Below are positions 6,916-17,355 of a DNA stretch of 34,668 nucleotides, piece by piece. This DNA comes from Propioniciclava sinopodophylli (GTDB taxonomy: Bacteria > Actinomycetota > Actinomycetes > Propionibacteriales > Propionibacteriaceae). The stretch lies in NCBI RefSeq assembly GCF_004324755.1, contig NZ_SDMQ01000021.1:1-34668 (forward strand), read 5' to 3'. The notes under the pieces were generated by a model. The model ran no database searches and had not been told where the DNA came from. It saw only the letters and a program-made list of their open reading frames with translations. Positions within the stretch are counted from its first letter, which is position 1. Each line of letters starts with the position of its first letter. The position numbers and the translations under genes are program-made.

Positions 6916-9684
6916 GTGCCCACGAACCGACCCGCACCCGAGCCGGGGCCCGCGTTCGCCGAGTTCGCCGCCGCCTTCCCGTTCGCGCTCGATGACTACC
7001 AGCGCGACGGCTGCGCCCACATCGAGGCCGGCTCCGGCGTCCTCGTCGCGGCGCCGACCGGCGCGGGCAAGACGGTTGTGGGCGAGTTCGCCGTGTTCCT
7101 GGCCCTCCGTGAGGGCCGCAAGTGCTTCTACACCACGCCGATCAAGGCCCTGTCGAACCAGAAGTACCACGACCTGGCCGAGCGCTTCGGCACCCACCGC
7201 GTCGGGCTGCTGACCGGCGACACGTCGATCAACTCCGATGCTCCTGTGGTGGTGATGACCACCGAAGTGCTGCGCAACATGATCTACGCCGGCTCCTCGA
7301 CTCTGCGCGGCCTGGGCTACGTCGTCATGGACGAGGTGCACTACCTCGCCGACCGCTTCCGCGGCGCGGTGTGGGAGGAGGTCATCATCGGCCTGGCCCC
7401 CTCGGTGCAGCTCGTGTCCTTGTCGGCCACCGTGTCCAACGCCGAGGAGTTCGGCGACTGGCTCGACGAGGTCCGCGGCGGGGTGGAGGTCGTGCTGAGC
7501 GAGCGGCGTCCGGTGCCGTTGTTCCAGCACGTGATGGCCGGGCGTCGCATCTACGACCTGTTCGAGGACGAGGCGCCCACGGCGTCCGAGCTGCCGGTCG
7601 GTGGCGAGGTCAACCCCGAGCTCATCCGGCTGGCCAAGGAGGAGAGCCGGTTCGTGCGCGATGACTCGCGCCGGCCGCGCGGGCGGGGCATGCGCGACCG
7701 CATCGAACGCAACGCCGCCGGCCGCGGCGACCGGGGCCCGAACCTGATCCCGCGGCGCGATGGCGCCATCGAGAAGCTGGACGCCGAGGGCCTCCTCCCC
7801 GCCATCTACTTCATCTTCTCCCGCGCCGGGTGCGACCAGGCGGTGGGGCAGTTGCTGCGCAGCGGCGTCCGGCTGACGACGGCCGCGGAGCGCACCGAAC
7901 TGGACGCCCTGGCGTCCAGCGCGACGACGGGCCTGAGCCGCGACGACCTCGAGGCCCTCGACTACGCGACCTTCGCCGAGGCGCTGCGCCGGGGCATCGC
8001 CGCGCACCACGCCGGCATGCTGCCCGCGTTCAAGGAGTGCGTCGAGGCGGCCTTCGTTCGCGGGCTGGTCGAGGTCGTGTTCGCCACCGAGACGCTCGCG
8101 CTGGGCATCAACATGCCGGCCCGCTCGGTGGTGCTGGAGAAGCTCGTCAAGTACAACGGCGAGGCCCACGTCGACGTCACGCCGGGGGAGTACACCCAGC
8201 TCACCGGTCGCGCCGGACGCCGCGGCATCGACGTCGAGGGGCACGCGGTCGTCCTGTGGCAGCGCAACTTCGACCCGCGCTTCGTCGCGGGCCTGGCCTC
8301 GCGGCGCACGTACCCGCTGCGCTCGTCGTTCTCGCCGACCTACAACATGGCCGTGAACATGGTCGGACGCGTGGGGCGGGAGAAGGCGCGCGGCCTGCTG
8401 GAGCAGTCGTTCGCCCAGTTCCAGTCCGACAAGTCGGTGGTGGGGCTGGCCCGTGCGGCGGCCCGCAACACCGAGAAGATCGCCCAGCTGTGGGCCGACG
8501 CCGCCTGCGACCGGGGCGATTTCGTCGAGTACGCGCGGCTGCGCGCCGAGATCTCGCGCCTGGAGGCCGAGGCCGCGAAGTCGCGGAAGGCGGACCGGAG
8601 GGCCGAGTCGAGCTCGGGCCTGCTGGAGCTGACGCCGGGCGACATCATCGGCGTCCCGTCGGGACGGCACGAGGGCTGGGCCGTGGTGATCGACCCGGGG
8701 GTCGGCCGCGACCGCGCCAACCCGTCGCCGCTGGTGATGACCGAACAGCGCCAGATCAAGAAGCTGTCCCTGGCCGACTTCCCCTCCCCGCCGGTGGTTG
8801 CGGGGCGGATGCGCGTGCCGAAGCACTTCGACGGTGCCTCGCCCAAGGACCGACGCAACCTCGCCGCCGCGTTCCACACGAAGCTGCGCGGCCTCGACAC
8901 GCGACAGTCGCGCTACCAGCCGGCCGCGATGGACGCCGAGATCGCCGACGAGGTCGCCCGCCTTCGGGACGCCCTGCGTGCCCATCCCTGTCACGGGTGC
9001 CCGGACCGCGAGGCGCATGCCCGCGCAGCCGAGAAGGCCCTGCGCCTGGAGAAGGACACCGAGGGCCTCCGCGCCCAGACCGAGCGGCGCACCAACACGA
9101 TCGCGACGCGCTTCGACAAGGTGTGCGCGGTGCTGTCGGCGCTGGGCTACCTGTCCGAGGACGGCGCCAAGGTGACCGAGGCGGGGCGGATGCTGGCGCG
9201 CATCTACTCCGAGCTGGACCTGGTGACGGCCGAGGCCATCCGCGCTGGCGTGTTCGACGAACTGGACGCCGCCGAACTGGCCGCCGTGCTGTCGTCGCTG
9301 ACGTACGAATCGCGCGGGGGAGGGGCATCCCGACCCTCCCGGATGCCGACGCGCTCGACGGAGATCGCCCAGACGATGGTGCGGCGCATCTGGCGCGAGG
9401 TGCGCCTGCTGGAGCGCGACCACAAGCTCGACCAGGGCCGCGACCCCGACATCGGTTTCGCCGAGGCCACCTACCGCTGGGCCAACGGCGTCGCGCTGAG
9501 CGAGATCCTCGACGAGACCGAGCTCACCGCCGGTGATTTCGTCCGGTGGATGCGCATGGTCATCGACCTCCTCGGCCAGGTCGCCGACGCCGCCGGGGAC
9601 ACGGTGGTCCGCGACAACGCCCGTGAGGCCGTCGACCGCCTCCGCCGCGGCGTCGTGGACGCCGCCTACCTCGAGGACGACTGA
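6916..9684 (+). CDS. helY: Ski2/Mtr4-like DEVH-box RNA helicase HelY
   Basis: This 922-residue helicase shows all core motifs: Walker A in APTGAGKT (residues 46-53), TPIKALSNQ (motif Ia), DEVH box in VVMDEVHYL, SLSATVSN (motif III), FATETLALGINMPA (motif V) and QLTGRAGRRGID (motif VI). The C-terminal third has the KOW-like and DSHCT-type helical regions of the Ski2/Mtr4 class. Bacterial HelY proteins are thought to unwind structured RNA. GTG 6916 is one base after the upstream stop and 6 bases from AAGGAGG at 6903-6909. Position after tatC is conserved in actinobacteria. An internal pair CHGCPD and surrounding charged coil sit near residue 695. Confidence 0.93.
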   Translation: MPTNRPAPEPGPAFAEFAAAFPFALDDYQRDGCAHIEAGSGVLVAAPTGAGKTVVGEFAVFLALREGRKCFYTTPIKALSNQKYHDLAERFGTHRVGLLTGDTSINSDAPVVVMTTEVLRNMIYAGSSTLRGLGYVVMDEVHYLADRFRGAVWEEVIIGLAPSVQLVSLSATVSNAEEFGDWLDEVRGGVEVVLSERRPVPLFQHVMAGRRIYDLFEDEAPTASELPVGGEVNPELIRLAKEESRFVRDDSRRPRGRGMRDRIERNAAGRGDRGPNLIPRRDGAIEKLDAEGLLPAIYFIFSRAGCDQAVGQLLRSGVRLTTAAERTELDALASSATTGLSRDDLEALDYATFAEALRRGIAAHHAGMLPAFKECVEAAFVRGLVEVVFATETLALGINMPARSVVLEKLVKYNGEAHVDVTPGEYTQLTGRAGRRGIDVEGHAVVLWQRNFDPRFVAGLASRRTYPLRSSFSPTYNMAVNMVGRVGREKARGLLEQSFAQFQSDKSVVGLARAAARNTEKIAQLWADAACDRGDFVEYARLRAEISRLEAEAAKSRKADRRAESSSGLLELTPGDIIGVPSGRHEGWAVVIDPGVGRDRANPSPLVMTEQRQIKKLSLADFPSPPVVAGRMRVPKHFDGASPKDRRNLAAAFHTKLRGLDTRQSRYQPAAMDAEIADEVARLRDALRAHPCHGCPDREAHARAAEKALRLEKDTEGLRAQTERRTNTIATRFDKVCAVLSALGYLSEDGAKVTEAGRMLARIYSELDLVTAEAIRAGVFDELDAAELAAVLSSLTYESRGGGASRPSRMPTRSTEIAQTMVRRIWREVRLLERDHKLDQGRDPDIGFAEATYRWANGVALSEILDETELTAGDFVRWMRMVIDLLGQVADAAGDTVVRDNAREAVDRLRRGVVDAAYLEDD

Positions 9685-9695
9685 CCCCCCACTCC

Positions 9696-9760
9696 GCCGA
9701 GAGCCCCGGTGTTGTGCGCCGAGAGCCCCGGTGTTGTGTGCCGACAGCCCCGGTTCCGTC
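9696..9760. repeat. Three tandem copies of a 22-bp unit between helY and hisF
   Basis: Units lie at 9696-9717, 9718-9739 and 9740-9760. The first two are identical except for the last base (core GAGAGCCCCGGTGTTGTG); the third keeps the first half with one change and then diverges. There is no spacer between units. The array begins 12 bases after the helY stop and ends before the hisF promoter. The origin is unknown. Confidence 0.85.
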
Positions 9761-9813
9761 GCCCACAGGGTTGGTCGCTACGGCCACTTTCGCCGGTCCG
9801 GCGCGCGGGTGGT

Positions 9814-9819
9814 TAGGGT
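9814..9819 (+). promoter_or_regulatory. Leaderless -10 box of hisF
   Basis: TAGGGT ends 6 bases before the hisF ATG at 9826. The intervening GGCCCC has no Shine-Dalgarno character, so a leaderless transcript is likely. Confidence 0.5.
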
Positions 9820-9825
9820 GGCCCC

Positions 9826-10587
9826 ATGGGCGTGGCTATTCGTGTGATCCCGTGTCTCGACGTGCACGACGGCCGGGTCGTGAAGGGCGTCAACTTCCTC
9901 AACCTCCGCGACGCCGGTGACCCGGTCGAGCTGGCCCGCCTCTACGGCGAGCAGGGCGCCGACGAGCTGACGTTCCTCGACATCTCCGCCTCTTCCCAGG
10001 GTCGGGAGACCACCTACGAGATGGTGACCCGCACCGCGGAGACGGTTTTCATCCCGCTCACCGTAGGCGGGGGCGTCCGCGGCGTCGACGACGTCGATCG
10101 GCTGCTGCGCGCGGGCGCCGACAAGGTGGGCATCAACACCGGGGCGATCACGCGACCCGAGGCGATCGACGAGATCGCGGGACGCTTCGGCAACCAAGTC
10201 GTCGTGCTCAGCCTGGACGCTCGCCGCGAGGCCGGCCAGCCGTCCGGCTTCGGCGTGACCACGCACGGCGGGCGCCAGTCCGCCGGGCTGGACGCCATCG
10301 CCTGGTGCCGCGAGGCCGTCGACCGGGGGGCGGGGGAGATCCTGCTCAACTCCATGGACCGCGACGGCACCACCGACGGCTTCGACCTGGAGATGATCGA
10401 GGCCGTCCGCTCCGTGGTTGACGTGCCTGTCATCGCCTCGGGCGGGGCCGGCACGGTCGAGCACTTCGTCGACGCGTGCCGCGCGGGGGCGGACGCCGTC
10501 CTGGCGGCCTCGGTGTTCCACTACGGCACCCTGACCGTCGCCCAGATCAAGGAAGGCCTCGCCGGGGCCGGATTCGAGGTTCGCTGA
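9826..10587 (+). CDS. hisF: Imidazole glycerol phosphate synthase cyclase subunit HisF
   Basis: This 253-residue TIM-barrel protein makes imidazole glycerol phosphate and AICAR from PRFAR with ammonia delivered by HisH, in histidine synthesis. Both catalytic aspartates are visible: the Asp of [14 protein letters not shown] near the N-terminus and the Asp of VVLSLDARR in the second half. Phosphate-binding loops VGGGVR and SGGAGT are present. ATG 9826 fits the leaderless -10; GTG 9832 ([10 protein letters not shown]) is a possible alternative. No other his gene is in the window, so hisF is here paired only with the HIT gene, whose start overlaps its stop as TGATG. Confidence 0.95.
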   Translation: MGVAIRVIPCLDVHDGRVVKGVNFLNLRDAGDPVELARLYGEQGADELTFLDISASSQGRETTYEMVTRTAETVFIPLTVGGGVRGVDDVDRLLRAGADKVGINTGAITRPEAIDEIAGRFGNQVVVLSLDARREAGQPSGFGVTTHGGRQSAGLDAIAWCREAVDRGAGEILLNSMDRDGTTDGFDLEMIEAVRSVVDVPVIASGGAGTVEHFVDACRAGADAVLAASVFHYGTLTVAQIKEGLAGAGFEVR

Positions 10588-10985
10588 TGTCCGACTGCAT
10601 CTTCTGCCGCATCGTCGCTGGGGAGATCCCCAGCAGACAGGTCCACGCCGACGAGCACGCGATCGCGTTCCTCGACATGGAACCCTTCAAGACCGGCCAC
10701 ACGCTCGTGGTGCCGCGCGCTCACGTCACCGACGCGCTCGCGGACGCCGACGTCCTGGCCTCGATCGCCCCGGCGATCGCCGCGACCGGGAAGCTGCTCG
10801 TCGAGAAGCTCGGCGCGTCCGGCATGAACGTGCTGTCGAACGTGGGGGAGGACGCCGGGCAGTCGGTCTTCCACCTCCACGTGCACCTCGTGCCGCGCTA
10901 TGCCGACGACGCAGGCATGGGTGGCCTGCTGACGCGCACGGCGTCCGGCGACCTCGACGAGGTGCATCGCCGCATCACCGGGTGA
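10587..10985 (+). CDS. HIT-family nucleotide-binding hydrolase
   Basis: This 132-residue histidine triad protein has the motif HLHVHLV with His96, His98 and His100. The N-terminal CIFCRIVAGEIP segment is typical of the Hint/HinT branch, whose members hydrolyse AMP-lysine or AMP-amine type nucleotides. CxxC at residues 4-7 suggests a metal site as in many Hint proteins. The start overlaps the hisF stop by one base, so translation is coupled. Physiological substrate is unknown; a link with histidine synthesis is only positional. Confidence 0.9.
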   Translation: MSDCIFCRIVAGEIPSRQVHADEHAIAFLDMEPFKTGHTLVVPRAHVTDALADADVLASIAPAIAATGKLLVEKLGASGMNVLSNVGEDAGQSVFHLHVHLVPRYADDAGMGGLLTRTASGDLDEVHRRITG

Positions 10986-11048
10986 GCGTTGGGCGTCCGG
11001 ATCATGGACACCAAGAGGTCGCGGTGTGAAGTGATGGACGGTTCGGGC

Positions 11049-11054
11049 TAAGGT
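11049..11054 (+). promoter_or_regulatory. Promoter -10 of the ilvBNC operon
   Basis: TAAGGT is followed by 7 bases and the GTG at 11062, which opens the leader peptide frame. A weak -35 (TGTGAA, 11025-11030) lies 18 bases upstream. The transcript would begin at the leader peptide start codon. Confidence 0.5.
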
Positions 11055-11061
11055 GTGGCTC

Positions 11062-11103
11062 GTGCACATGAGCGCCCTCGTAGTTACCCCGCGCGTCGCC
11101 TGA
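11062..11103 (+). CDS. ilv leader peptide (attenuation)
   Basis: A 13-codon frame reads [13 protein letters not shown] from GTG 11062; an internal ATG at 11068 gives 11 residues. It contains Leu-Val-Val together and a further Val, four branched-chain codons in a short peptide directly before ilvB. Its stop (11101-11103) falls inside the left arm of the first hairpin. This is the layout of a ribosome-sensing attenuator: stalling at scarce Leu or Val tRNA would keep the hairpin from forming. The spacing from TAAGGT suggests a leaderless message starting at this GTG. The peptide is too short to be confirmed by composition; context carries the call. Confidence 0.65.
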   Translation: MHMSALVVTPRVA

Positions 11104-11126
11104 GTCGCAGACTCAAGACGACGCGC
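11091..11126 (+). promoter_or_regulatory. Attenuator hairpin overlapping the leader peptide stop
   Basis: GCGCGTCG (11091-11098) pairs with CGACGCGC (11119-11126), and inside it TGAGTC (11101-11106) pairs with GACTCA (11110-11115) around a GCA loop. The left arm covers the last leader codons and stop, so a translating ribosome would disrupt it. It is immediately followed by the terminator hairpin. I could not identify an explicit antiterminator pairing by eye. Confidence 0.6.
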
Positions 11127-11127
11127 T

Positions 11128-11164
11128 CCCTCGCCTGCCCGGTTTGCGGCAGCGGGGGTTTTTT
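11128..11164 (+). terminator. Intrinsic terminator of the ilv attenuator
   Basis: CCCTCG plus CTGCC (11128-11139, one bulged C and a G-U pair) pairs with GGCAGCGGGGG (11148-11158) and is followed by six T residues (11159-11164). It lies between the leader peptide and ilvB, 50 bases before the ilvB start, so it can only act as a premature terminator. Confidence 0.75.
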
Positions 11165-11213
11165 GTTGCTACGCCCGCCCACCACGCACACCGACACCGA
11201 AGGGGATGATCTC

Positions 11214-12959
11214 ATGACTGATGACCACCAGCTCAAGGAACTCACCGGGGCCCAAGCCCTCGTCGAGTCGCTCGAGCGCGTCGGTGTAGACGTCATCTTC
11301 GGCATCCCCGGCGGCGCGATCCTGCCGGCGTACGACCCGCTCGGGCAGAGCGAGCTGCTGCGCCACATCCTGGTCCGCCATGAGCAGGGCGCCGCGCACG
11401 CCGCCGAGGGCTACGCGATGGCGACCGGCCGCGTCGGCGTCTGCATGGCGACCTCCGGCCCGGGCGCGACCAACCTCGTCACCGGCATCGCGGACGCCTA
11501 CCTCGACTCCGTCCCGATCGTCGCGATCACCGGGCAGGTGGCCTCGACCGCCGTCGGCACGGACGCCTTCCAGGAGGCCGACATCCGCGGCATCACGATG
11601 CCGATCACCAAGCACTCCTTCCTGGTGACGCGCGCCGAGGACATCCCGGGCGCCATCAAGGAGGCGTTCCACATCGCCGGCACCGGACGCCCCGGGCCCG
11701 TCCTGGTCGACATCACCAAGGACGCCCTGGTCAACACGGCGCCCTTCGAGTGGCCGCACGAACTCAACCTCGCCGGCTACAAGCCGACAGTGACTCCGCA
11801 CTCCAAGCAGATCCGGGAGGCCGCCAAGCTCATCGCGCAGGCGTCCCGCCCCGTGCTGTACGTGGGTGGCGGCGTGGTCAAGGCCGCCGCGTACGAGGAG
11901 CTCGCCGACCTCGTCAAGATCACGCAGATCCCGTTGGTGACCACGCTGATGGCCCGCGGCGCGTTCCCCGACGAGCACGAGCTGCACATGGGCATGCCCG
12001 GCATGCACGGCACCGTGTCGGCCGTCGCGGCCCTCCAGCGCTCTGATCTCCTGATCACGCTCGGGGCCCGCTTCGACGACCGCGTCACCGGCAGGCTCGA
12101 CACCTTCGCGCCGGGCGCCAAGGTCATCCACGCCGACATCGACCCGGCCGAGATCGGCAAGAACCGCACCGTCGACGTCCCGATCGTGGGCGACGTGAAG
12201 CTGACCATCGGCGAGCTCAACCAGGTGCTGCGCGGCGCCGAGCTCGGCGAGTATGCGGCGTGGCGCGCCTACCTCACCAACCTGAAGACGAAGTACGCCG
12301 TCGAGCCCGAGCCGACCAAGGGCGACCTGCTGAGCCCGGAGTACGTCATCAAGCGGATCGGCGAGCTGTCCGGCGACGCGATCTACGCCGCGGGCGTGGG
12401 CCAGCACCAGATGTGGGCGGCGCACCTGCTGCCGTTCGACAAGCCCGGACGTTGGCTCAACTCCGGCGGCGCCGGCACGATGGGCTACTGCGTCCCGGCC
12501 GCCATGGGCGCCAAGGTCGGCCAGCCGGACGCCGTGGTGTGGGGCATCGACGGGGACGGCTGCTTCCAGATGACCAACCAGGAGCTCGTCACCTGCGCGC
12601 TGAACGACATCCCGATCAAGATCGCCGTCATCAACAACGAGTCCCTCGGCATGGTGCGCCAGTGGCAGACGCTCTTCTACGGGGAGCGCTACTCCAACAC
12701 CGACCTGAAGAGCTACCGCATCCCGGACTTCCCGAAGCTCGCCGAGGCGATGGGGGCCGTCGGCCTGCGCGCCGAGACGGTCGACGAGGTCGACGAGGTG
12801 ATCCAGAAGGCCCTCGAGATCAACGACCGCCCGGTCGTGGTCGAGTTCATCGTCCACAAGGACGCCATGGTGTGGCCGATGGTCCCGGCCGGCACCAGCA
12901 ACGACGAAATCCTGATCGCCAAGGACCTGGCGCCCGACTGGGAGGACGAGATCCTGTGA
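11214..12959 (+). CDS. ilvB: Acetolactate synthase large (catalytic) subunit
   Basis: This 581-residue ThDP enzyme condenses two pyruvates to acetolactate, or pyruvate with 2-oxobutyrate, the first common step to Val, Leu and Ile. The catalytic glutamate is Glu57 in [16 protein letters not shown]. The ThDP/Mg motif begins GIDGDGCF and closes with INN about 30 residues on; FAD-binding and pyrophosphate regions are normal. ATG 11214 is preceded by GAAGGGG with 8-base spacing. The frame is open further upstream, but that part is leader and terminator. The stop overlaps the ilvN start (GTGA), so subunits are made coupled. Expression is probably controlled by the attenuator. Confidence 0.96.
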   Translation: MTDDHQLKELTGAQALVESLERVGVDVIFGIPGGAILPAYDPLGQSELLRHILVRHEQGAAHAAEGYAMATGRVGVCMATSGPGATNLVTGIADAYLDSVPIVAITGQVASTAVGTDAFQEADIRGITMPITKHSFLVTRAEDIPGAIKEAFHIAGTGRPGPVLVDITKDALVNTAPFEWPHELNLAGYKPTVTPHSKQIREAAKLIAQASRPVLYVGGGVVKAAAYEELADLVKITQIPLVTTLMARGAFPDEHELHMGMPGMHGTVSAVAALQRSDLLITLGARFDDRVTGRLDTFAPGAKVIHADIDPAEIGKNRTVDVPIVGDVKLTIGELNQVLRGAELGEYAAWRAYLTNLKTKYAVEPEPTKGDLLSPEYVIKRIGELSGDAIYAAGVGQHQMWAAHLLPFDKPGRWLNSGGAGTMGYCVPAAMGAKVGQPDAVVWGIDGDGCFQMTNQELVTCALNDIPIKIAVINNESLGMVRQWQTLFYGERYSNTDLKSYRIPDFPKLAEAMGAVGLRAETVDEVDEVIQKALEINDRPVVVEFIVHKDAMVWPMVPAGTSNDEILIAKDLAPDWEDEIL

Positions 12960-13489
12960 AGACCCACACCCTGAGCGTCATCGTCGAGAACAAGCCCGGC
13001 GTCCTGGCCCGCATCTCCGGCCTGTTCGCGCGGCGCGGCTACAACATCGAGAGCCTCGCCGTCGGCCCGACCGAGCGCCCCGAGATCAGCCGCATCACGC
13101 TGCAGGTCGGGGTGGACCGCCCCGAGGTCCTCGAGCAGATCACCAAGCAGCTCAACAAGCTCATCGAGGTGCTGAAGATCGTCGAGCTGGAGGAGTCGGC
13201 CGTCCGCCGCGAGCTGCTGCTGGTCAAGCTGAAGGCCGACCCGGCGTCACGCAGCCAGATCATCGAGATCGTCCAGCTGTTCCGCGGCAAGACCGTGGAC
13301 GTGCACAACGACTCGCTGGTCGTCGAGGCCACCGGCAGCCCCGAGAAGCTGGAGGCGCTGCTCGAGATGCTGCGGCCCTACGGCGTCCGCGAGCTCGTCC
13401 AGTCGGGCCTCGTCGCCCTGGGCCGCGGCGCCAAGTCGCTGACCGACCGTTCCGCCAAGGTCGACCGGGCGCGCCCCGGCGTCCGGTGA
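12956..13489 (+). CDS. ilvN: Acetolactate synthase small (regulatory) subunit
   Basis: The 177-residue regulatory subunit has an N-terminal ACT domain ([19 protein letters not shown], residues 5-23, with [12 protein letters not shown]) that binds valine for feedback inhibition. A C-terminal domain (about 85-165, [20 protein letters not shown]) follows. It starts with GTG overlapping the ilvB stop. The last 15-20 residues are basic and likely disordered. In the IlvH/IlvN family the small subunit raises the activity of the large one and confers valine sensitivity. Confidence 0.95.
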   Translation: MKTHTLSVIVENKPGVLARISGLFARRGYNIESLAVGPTERPEISRITLQVGVDRPEVLEQITKQLNKLIEVLKIVELEESAVRRELLLVKLKADPASRSQIIEIVQLFRGKTVDVHNDSLVVEATGSPEKLEALLEMLRPYGVRELVQSGLVALGRGAKSLTDRSAKVDRARPGVR

Positions 13490-13500
13490 TGACAGACTGA

Positions 13501-14571
<1,071 letters not shown>

Positions 14572-14585
14572 CGTCCCAGGAGCGA

Positions 14586-14619
14586 AAGAACTCCCCACCC
14601 GCTCGGGTGGGGAGTTCTT
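14586..14619. terminator. Bidirectional terminator between ilvC and rpf
   Basis: AAGAACTCCCCACCC and GGGTGGGGAGTTCTT form a perfect 15-bp stem around a GCTC loop. It lies 14 bases after the ilvC stop and 14 bases after the convergent rpf stop. The A-rich and T-rich stem ends serve both directions. Confidence 0.9.
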
Positions 14620-14633
14620 CGCGTCGGGGTGGA

Positions 14634-15358
<725 letters not shown>

Positions 15359-15506
15359 GAGTTGCCATCGGTGGGCCGCGGGTCGCCGCATGGTGAGCAC
15401 CGGCGGGACTTCCGGCGGCAGGCAATCCGCCCGCGGACGGATGGCCGCTCTTTCAGGCTCTGGCATGCTGGCCGAATGAACCCGACGCCCACCTCGGACG
15501 CCTGAC

Positions 15507-16142
15507 GTGACGCGGTTCTACGAGCTCATCCAGGACGCCATCGTCAGTCATGCCGGTGAGTGGTGGACGTACGTTGTCACGGGCGTCCTGTGCTGGATCG
15601 ACGGATTCTTCCCGCCGTTGCCGAGCGAGTCGATCGTCATCGCCATGTCGGCGCTGTCGAGCACCCACGGGGGCCCCGTCCTGCTGTGGATCCTGCTCCC
15701 GCTGGCCATGGCCGGCGCGTGGCTCGGCGACAACACCGCCTACTGGATCGGGCGCCGCATCCCTCTGGACAAGATCTTCCGTGGGGAGCGGGGCGGCAGG
15801 ATCCTCGCGCGCGCCCACCACCTGCTGCACCACAAGGGCCCCGAGGTGCTGCTGTCGGCGCGCTTCATCCCCGGCTACCGCATCGCCATCAACATGGTCG
15901 CCGGCTACGTGCGCCTGCCGTACCGCCGCTTCATGGTGATCGACTTCTTCGCGACGTGCCTGTGGGCCGCCTTCTCCGTCGGCCTCGGGCTGGCGGCCGG
16001 GTCGGTGTTCCACGACCGCCCGCTGCTCGGCATCATCGTCGGCGTCACGCTCGGCCTGCTCGTGGGCTGGATCATCGAGCGCATCGGCAAGTGGCGCGAG
16101 TGGCGCCAGCTCAAGCGCCAGCTGGAGAACGCCGCCGAGTAG
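15507..16142 (+). CDS. DedA-family membrane protein
   Basis: This 211-residue integral membrane protein has the DedA/SNARE-associated core: FFPPLPSESIVI near residue 34, GAWLGDNTAYWIGRR with the conserved acidic and basic residues, and FIPGYRIAINMVAGY. DedA proteins are linked to undecaprenyl-phosphate or phospholipid flipping; the exact substrate here is unknown. The start is GTG 15507, one base after the stop of a 9-codon frame (15476-15505) that itself lies 6 bases after CATGCT. No Shine-Dalgarno sequence precedes the GTG, so initiation may depend on the upstream mini-frame. The stop abuts the convergent leuB stop with no base between. Confidence 0.9.
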   Translation: MTRFYELIQDAIVSHAGEWWTYVVTGVLCWIDGFFPPLPSESIVIAMSALSSTHGGPVLLWILLPLAMAGAWLGDNTAYWIGRRIPLDKIFRGERGGRILARAHHLLHHKGPEVLLSARFIPGYRIAINMVAGYVRLPYRRFMVIDFFATCLWAAFSVGLGLAAGSVFHDRPLLGIIVGVTLGLLVGWIIERIGKWREWRQLKRQLENAAE

Positions 16143-17210
16143 TCAGACGCGGGCTGCGATGGCATCCCCGACCTGGCTGGTCGTGCGACGGTCCGACCCG
16201 CGGGCGGCCACGTCGGCGTCCACCGCGGACTCGATGCGGGCGGCGTCCTCGCGGCGGCCGAGGTGGTCGAGCAGCAGCGCCATGGACGAGATGGTGGCCG
16301 TCGGGTCCGCGATGCCCTGGCCGGCGATGTCGGGTGCCGAGCCGTGGACGGGCTCGAACATCGACGGGAACGCGCCGGTCGGGTTGATGTTGGCGGACGC
16401 CGCGAGGCCGATCCCGCCGGTGACGGCAGCGGCGAGGTCGGTGACGATGTCGCCGAACAGGTTGTCGGTGACGATGACGTCGAAGCGCTGCGGGTCCTGG
16501 ACGAGCATGATCATCGTGGCGTCGACGTGCAGGTAGTCGTTGGACACCTCGGGGAACTCGGCGGCGACGGCCTGGAAGATGCGGTTCCACAGGCCGCCGG
16601 CGTTGACCAGCACGTTGTGCTTGTGGACGAGTGTGACCTTCTTGCGGCGGCGCATCGCGCGCTCGAAGGCGTCACGGACGACGCGCTCGACGCCGCGGGC
16701 GGTGTTCACCGAGACCTCGTTCGCGACCTCGAAGGGCGTGCCGGTCTGCATCGAGCCGCCGACGCCGCAGTAGAGGCCCTCGGTGCCCTCGCGCACGACG
16801 ACGAAGTCGATCGGACCGCGCTCGACGATGGCGTCCGACAGGGGGGTGACGACGCCGGGGTACAGCTTGGACGGCCGCAGGTTGACGTAGTGGTCGAAGG
16901 CGAAGCGGAGCTTGAGGAGCAGGCCGCGCTCGAGGAGGCCGGACGGGATGGCCTTCGAGCCGGGGGCCGCGCCGACGGCGCCGAGGATGATGGCGTCGAC
17001 GCCCGTGAGCTCTTCGAGCACCGACTCGGGCAGCACCTCGCCCGTGCGCTGCCAGCGCTCGGCGCCCAGGTCGTAGTGCACGTAGGAGAAGGCGGACCCG
17101 CCGACCGTGGCGTCCAGCACCTTCAGGCCCTCCGCGACGACCTCGGGGCCGATGCCGTCGCCGCCGATGACGGCGATCGTGGGGGTCTTGTCAGCTGCAG
17201 CATCGCTCAT
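16143..17210 (-). CDS. leuB: 3-isopropylmalate dehydrogenase
   Basis: This 355-residue beta-decarboxylating dehydrogenase oxidises 3-isopropylmalate to 2-oxoisocaproate with NAD. It shows [21 protein letters not shown], the substrate loop [17 protein letters not shown], the catalytic lysine in [17 protein letters not shown] and the metal-binding aspartates in [35 protein letters not shown] is the usual cofactor region. The same enzyme may also serve the citramalate branch started by cimA, as LeuB often acts on citramalate-derived substrate. ATG 17210 lies 8 bases after TAGGGT (minus), so the mRNA is probably leaderless; the frame continues into ilvE antisense but that is not coding. Confidence 0.94.
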   Translation of the reverse strand: MSDAAADKTPTIAVIGGDGIGPEVVAEGLKVLDATVGGSAFSYVHYDLGAERWQRTGEVLPESVLEELTGVDAIILGAVGAAPGSKAIPSGLLERGLLLKLRFAFDHYVNLRPSKLYPGVVTPLSDAIVERGPIDFVVVREGTEGLYCGVGGSMQTGTPFEVANEVSVNTARGVERVVRDAFERAMRRRKKVTLVHKHNVLVNAGGLWNRIFQAVAAEFPEVSNDYLHVDATMIMLVQDPQRFDVIVTDNLFGDIVTDLAAAVTGGIGLAASANINPTGAFPSMFEPVHGSAPDIAGQGIADPTATISSMALLLDHLGRREDAARIESAVDADVAARGSDRRTTSQVGDAIAARV

Positions 17211-17218
17211 GGGACGCC

Positions 17219-17224
17219 ACCCTA
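17219..17224 (-). promoter_or_regulatory. Leaderless -10 box of leuB
   Basis: On the minus strand TAGGGT (17224 to 17219) ends 8 bases before the ATG at 17210. The left end of the neighbouring repeat element, TTGTCGAAG (17252 to 17244), lies 19 bases upstream of it. Confidence 0.5.
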
Positions 17225-17240
17225 TTGGCGAAGCGGGCAG

Positions 17241-17324
17241 GCCCTTCGACAAGCTCAGGGGTCGGAAAGCCGGCTCAGGGATCGGAAGGTTCCTGAGGTG
17301 CGAGCGAAGCGAGCCTCGAAGGGC
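17241..17324. repeat. 84-bp palindromic repeat element between leuB and ilvE
   Basis: The element is bounded by the perfect inverted pair GCCCTTCGA (17241-17249) and TCGAAGGGC (17316-17324). Inside are CTCAGG and CCTGAG inverted copies (17254-17259, 17274-17279 and 17292-17297) and a GCGAGC direct repeat around GAA (17300-17314). Its left arm, CTTCGACAAGCTCAG (17244-17258), recurs reversed at 24214-24228 and with one change at 30114-30128. It encodes nothing and looks like a small non-autonomous dispersed repeat. Confidence 0.75.
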
Positions 17325-17342
17325 CGCCCACGCCGCACGCGG

Positions 17343-17348
17343 TAATGT
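17343..17348 (+). promoter_or_regulatory. Leaderless -10 box of ilvE
   Basis: TAATGT ends 7 bases before the ilvE ATG at 17356. The right end of the 84-bp repeat element lies just upstream and covers the -35 area. Confidence 0.55.
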
Positions 17349-17355
17349 GGCGCCC

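Noticed and set aside
6847-9423. 858-codon minus-strand frame opposite helY
   Set aside because: It is antisense to a helicase with all its motifs; long empty frames are common opposite high-GC genes.
9696-9760. Tandem repeats as a CRISPR array
   Set aside because: Units are contiguous with no spacers and no cas genes are present.
11055-11213. N-terminal extension of ilvB
   Set aside because: The frame is open but covers the attenuator hairpins and terminator; ATG 11214 has a ribosome site and gives the normal length.
12260-13489. Long plus-strand frame continuing from inside ilvB through ilvN
   Set aside because: The part before 12956 is a shadow of ilvB with Arg/Pro/Gly-rich composition; the true ilvN start overlaps the ilvB stop.
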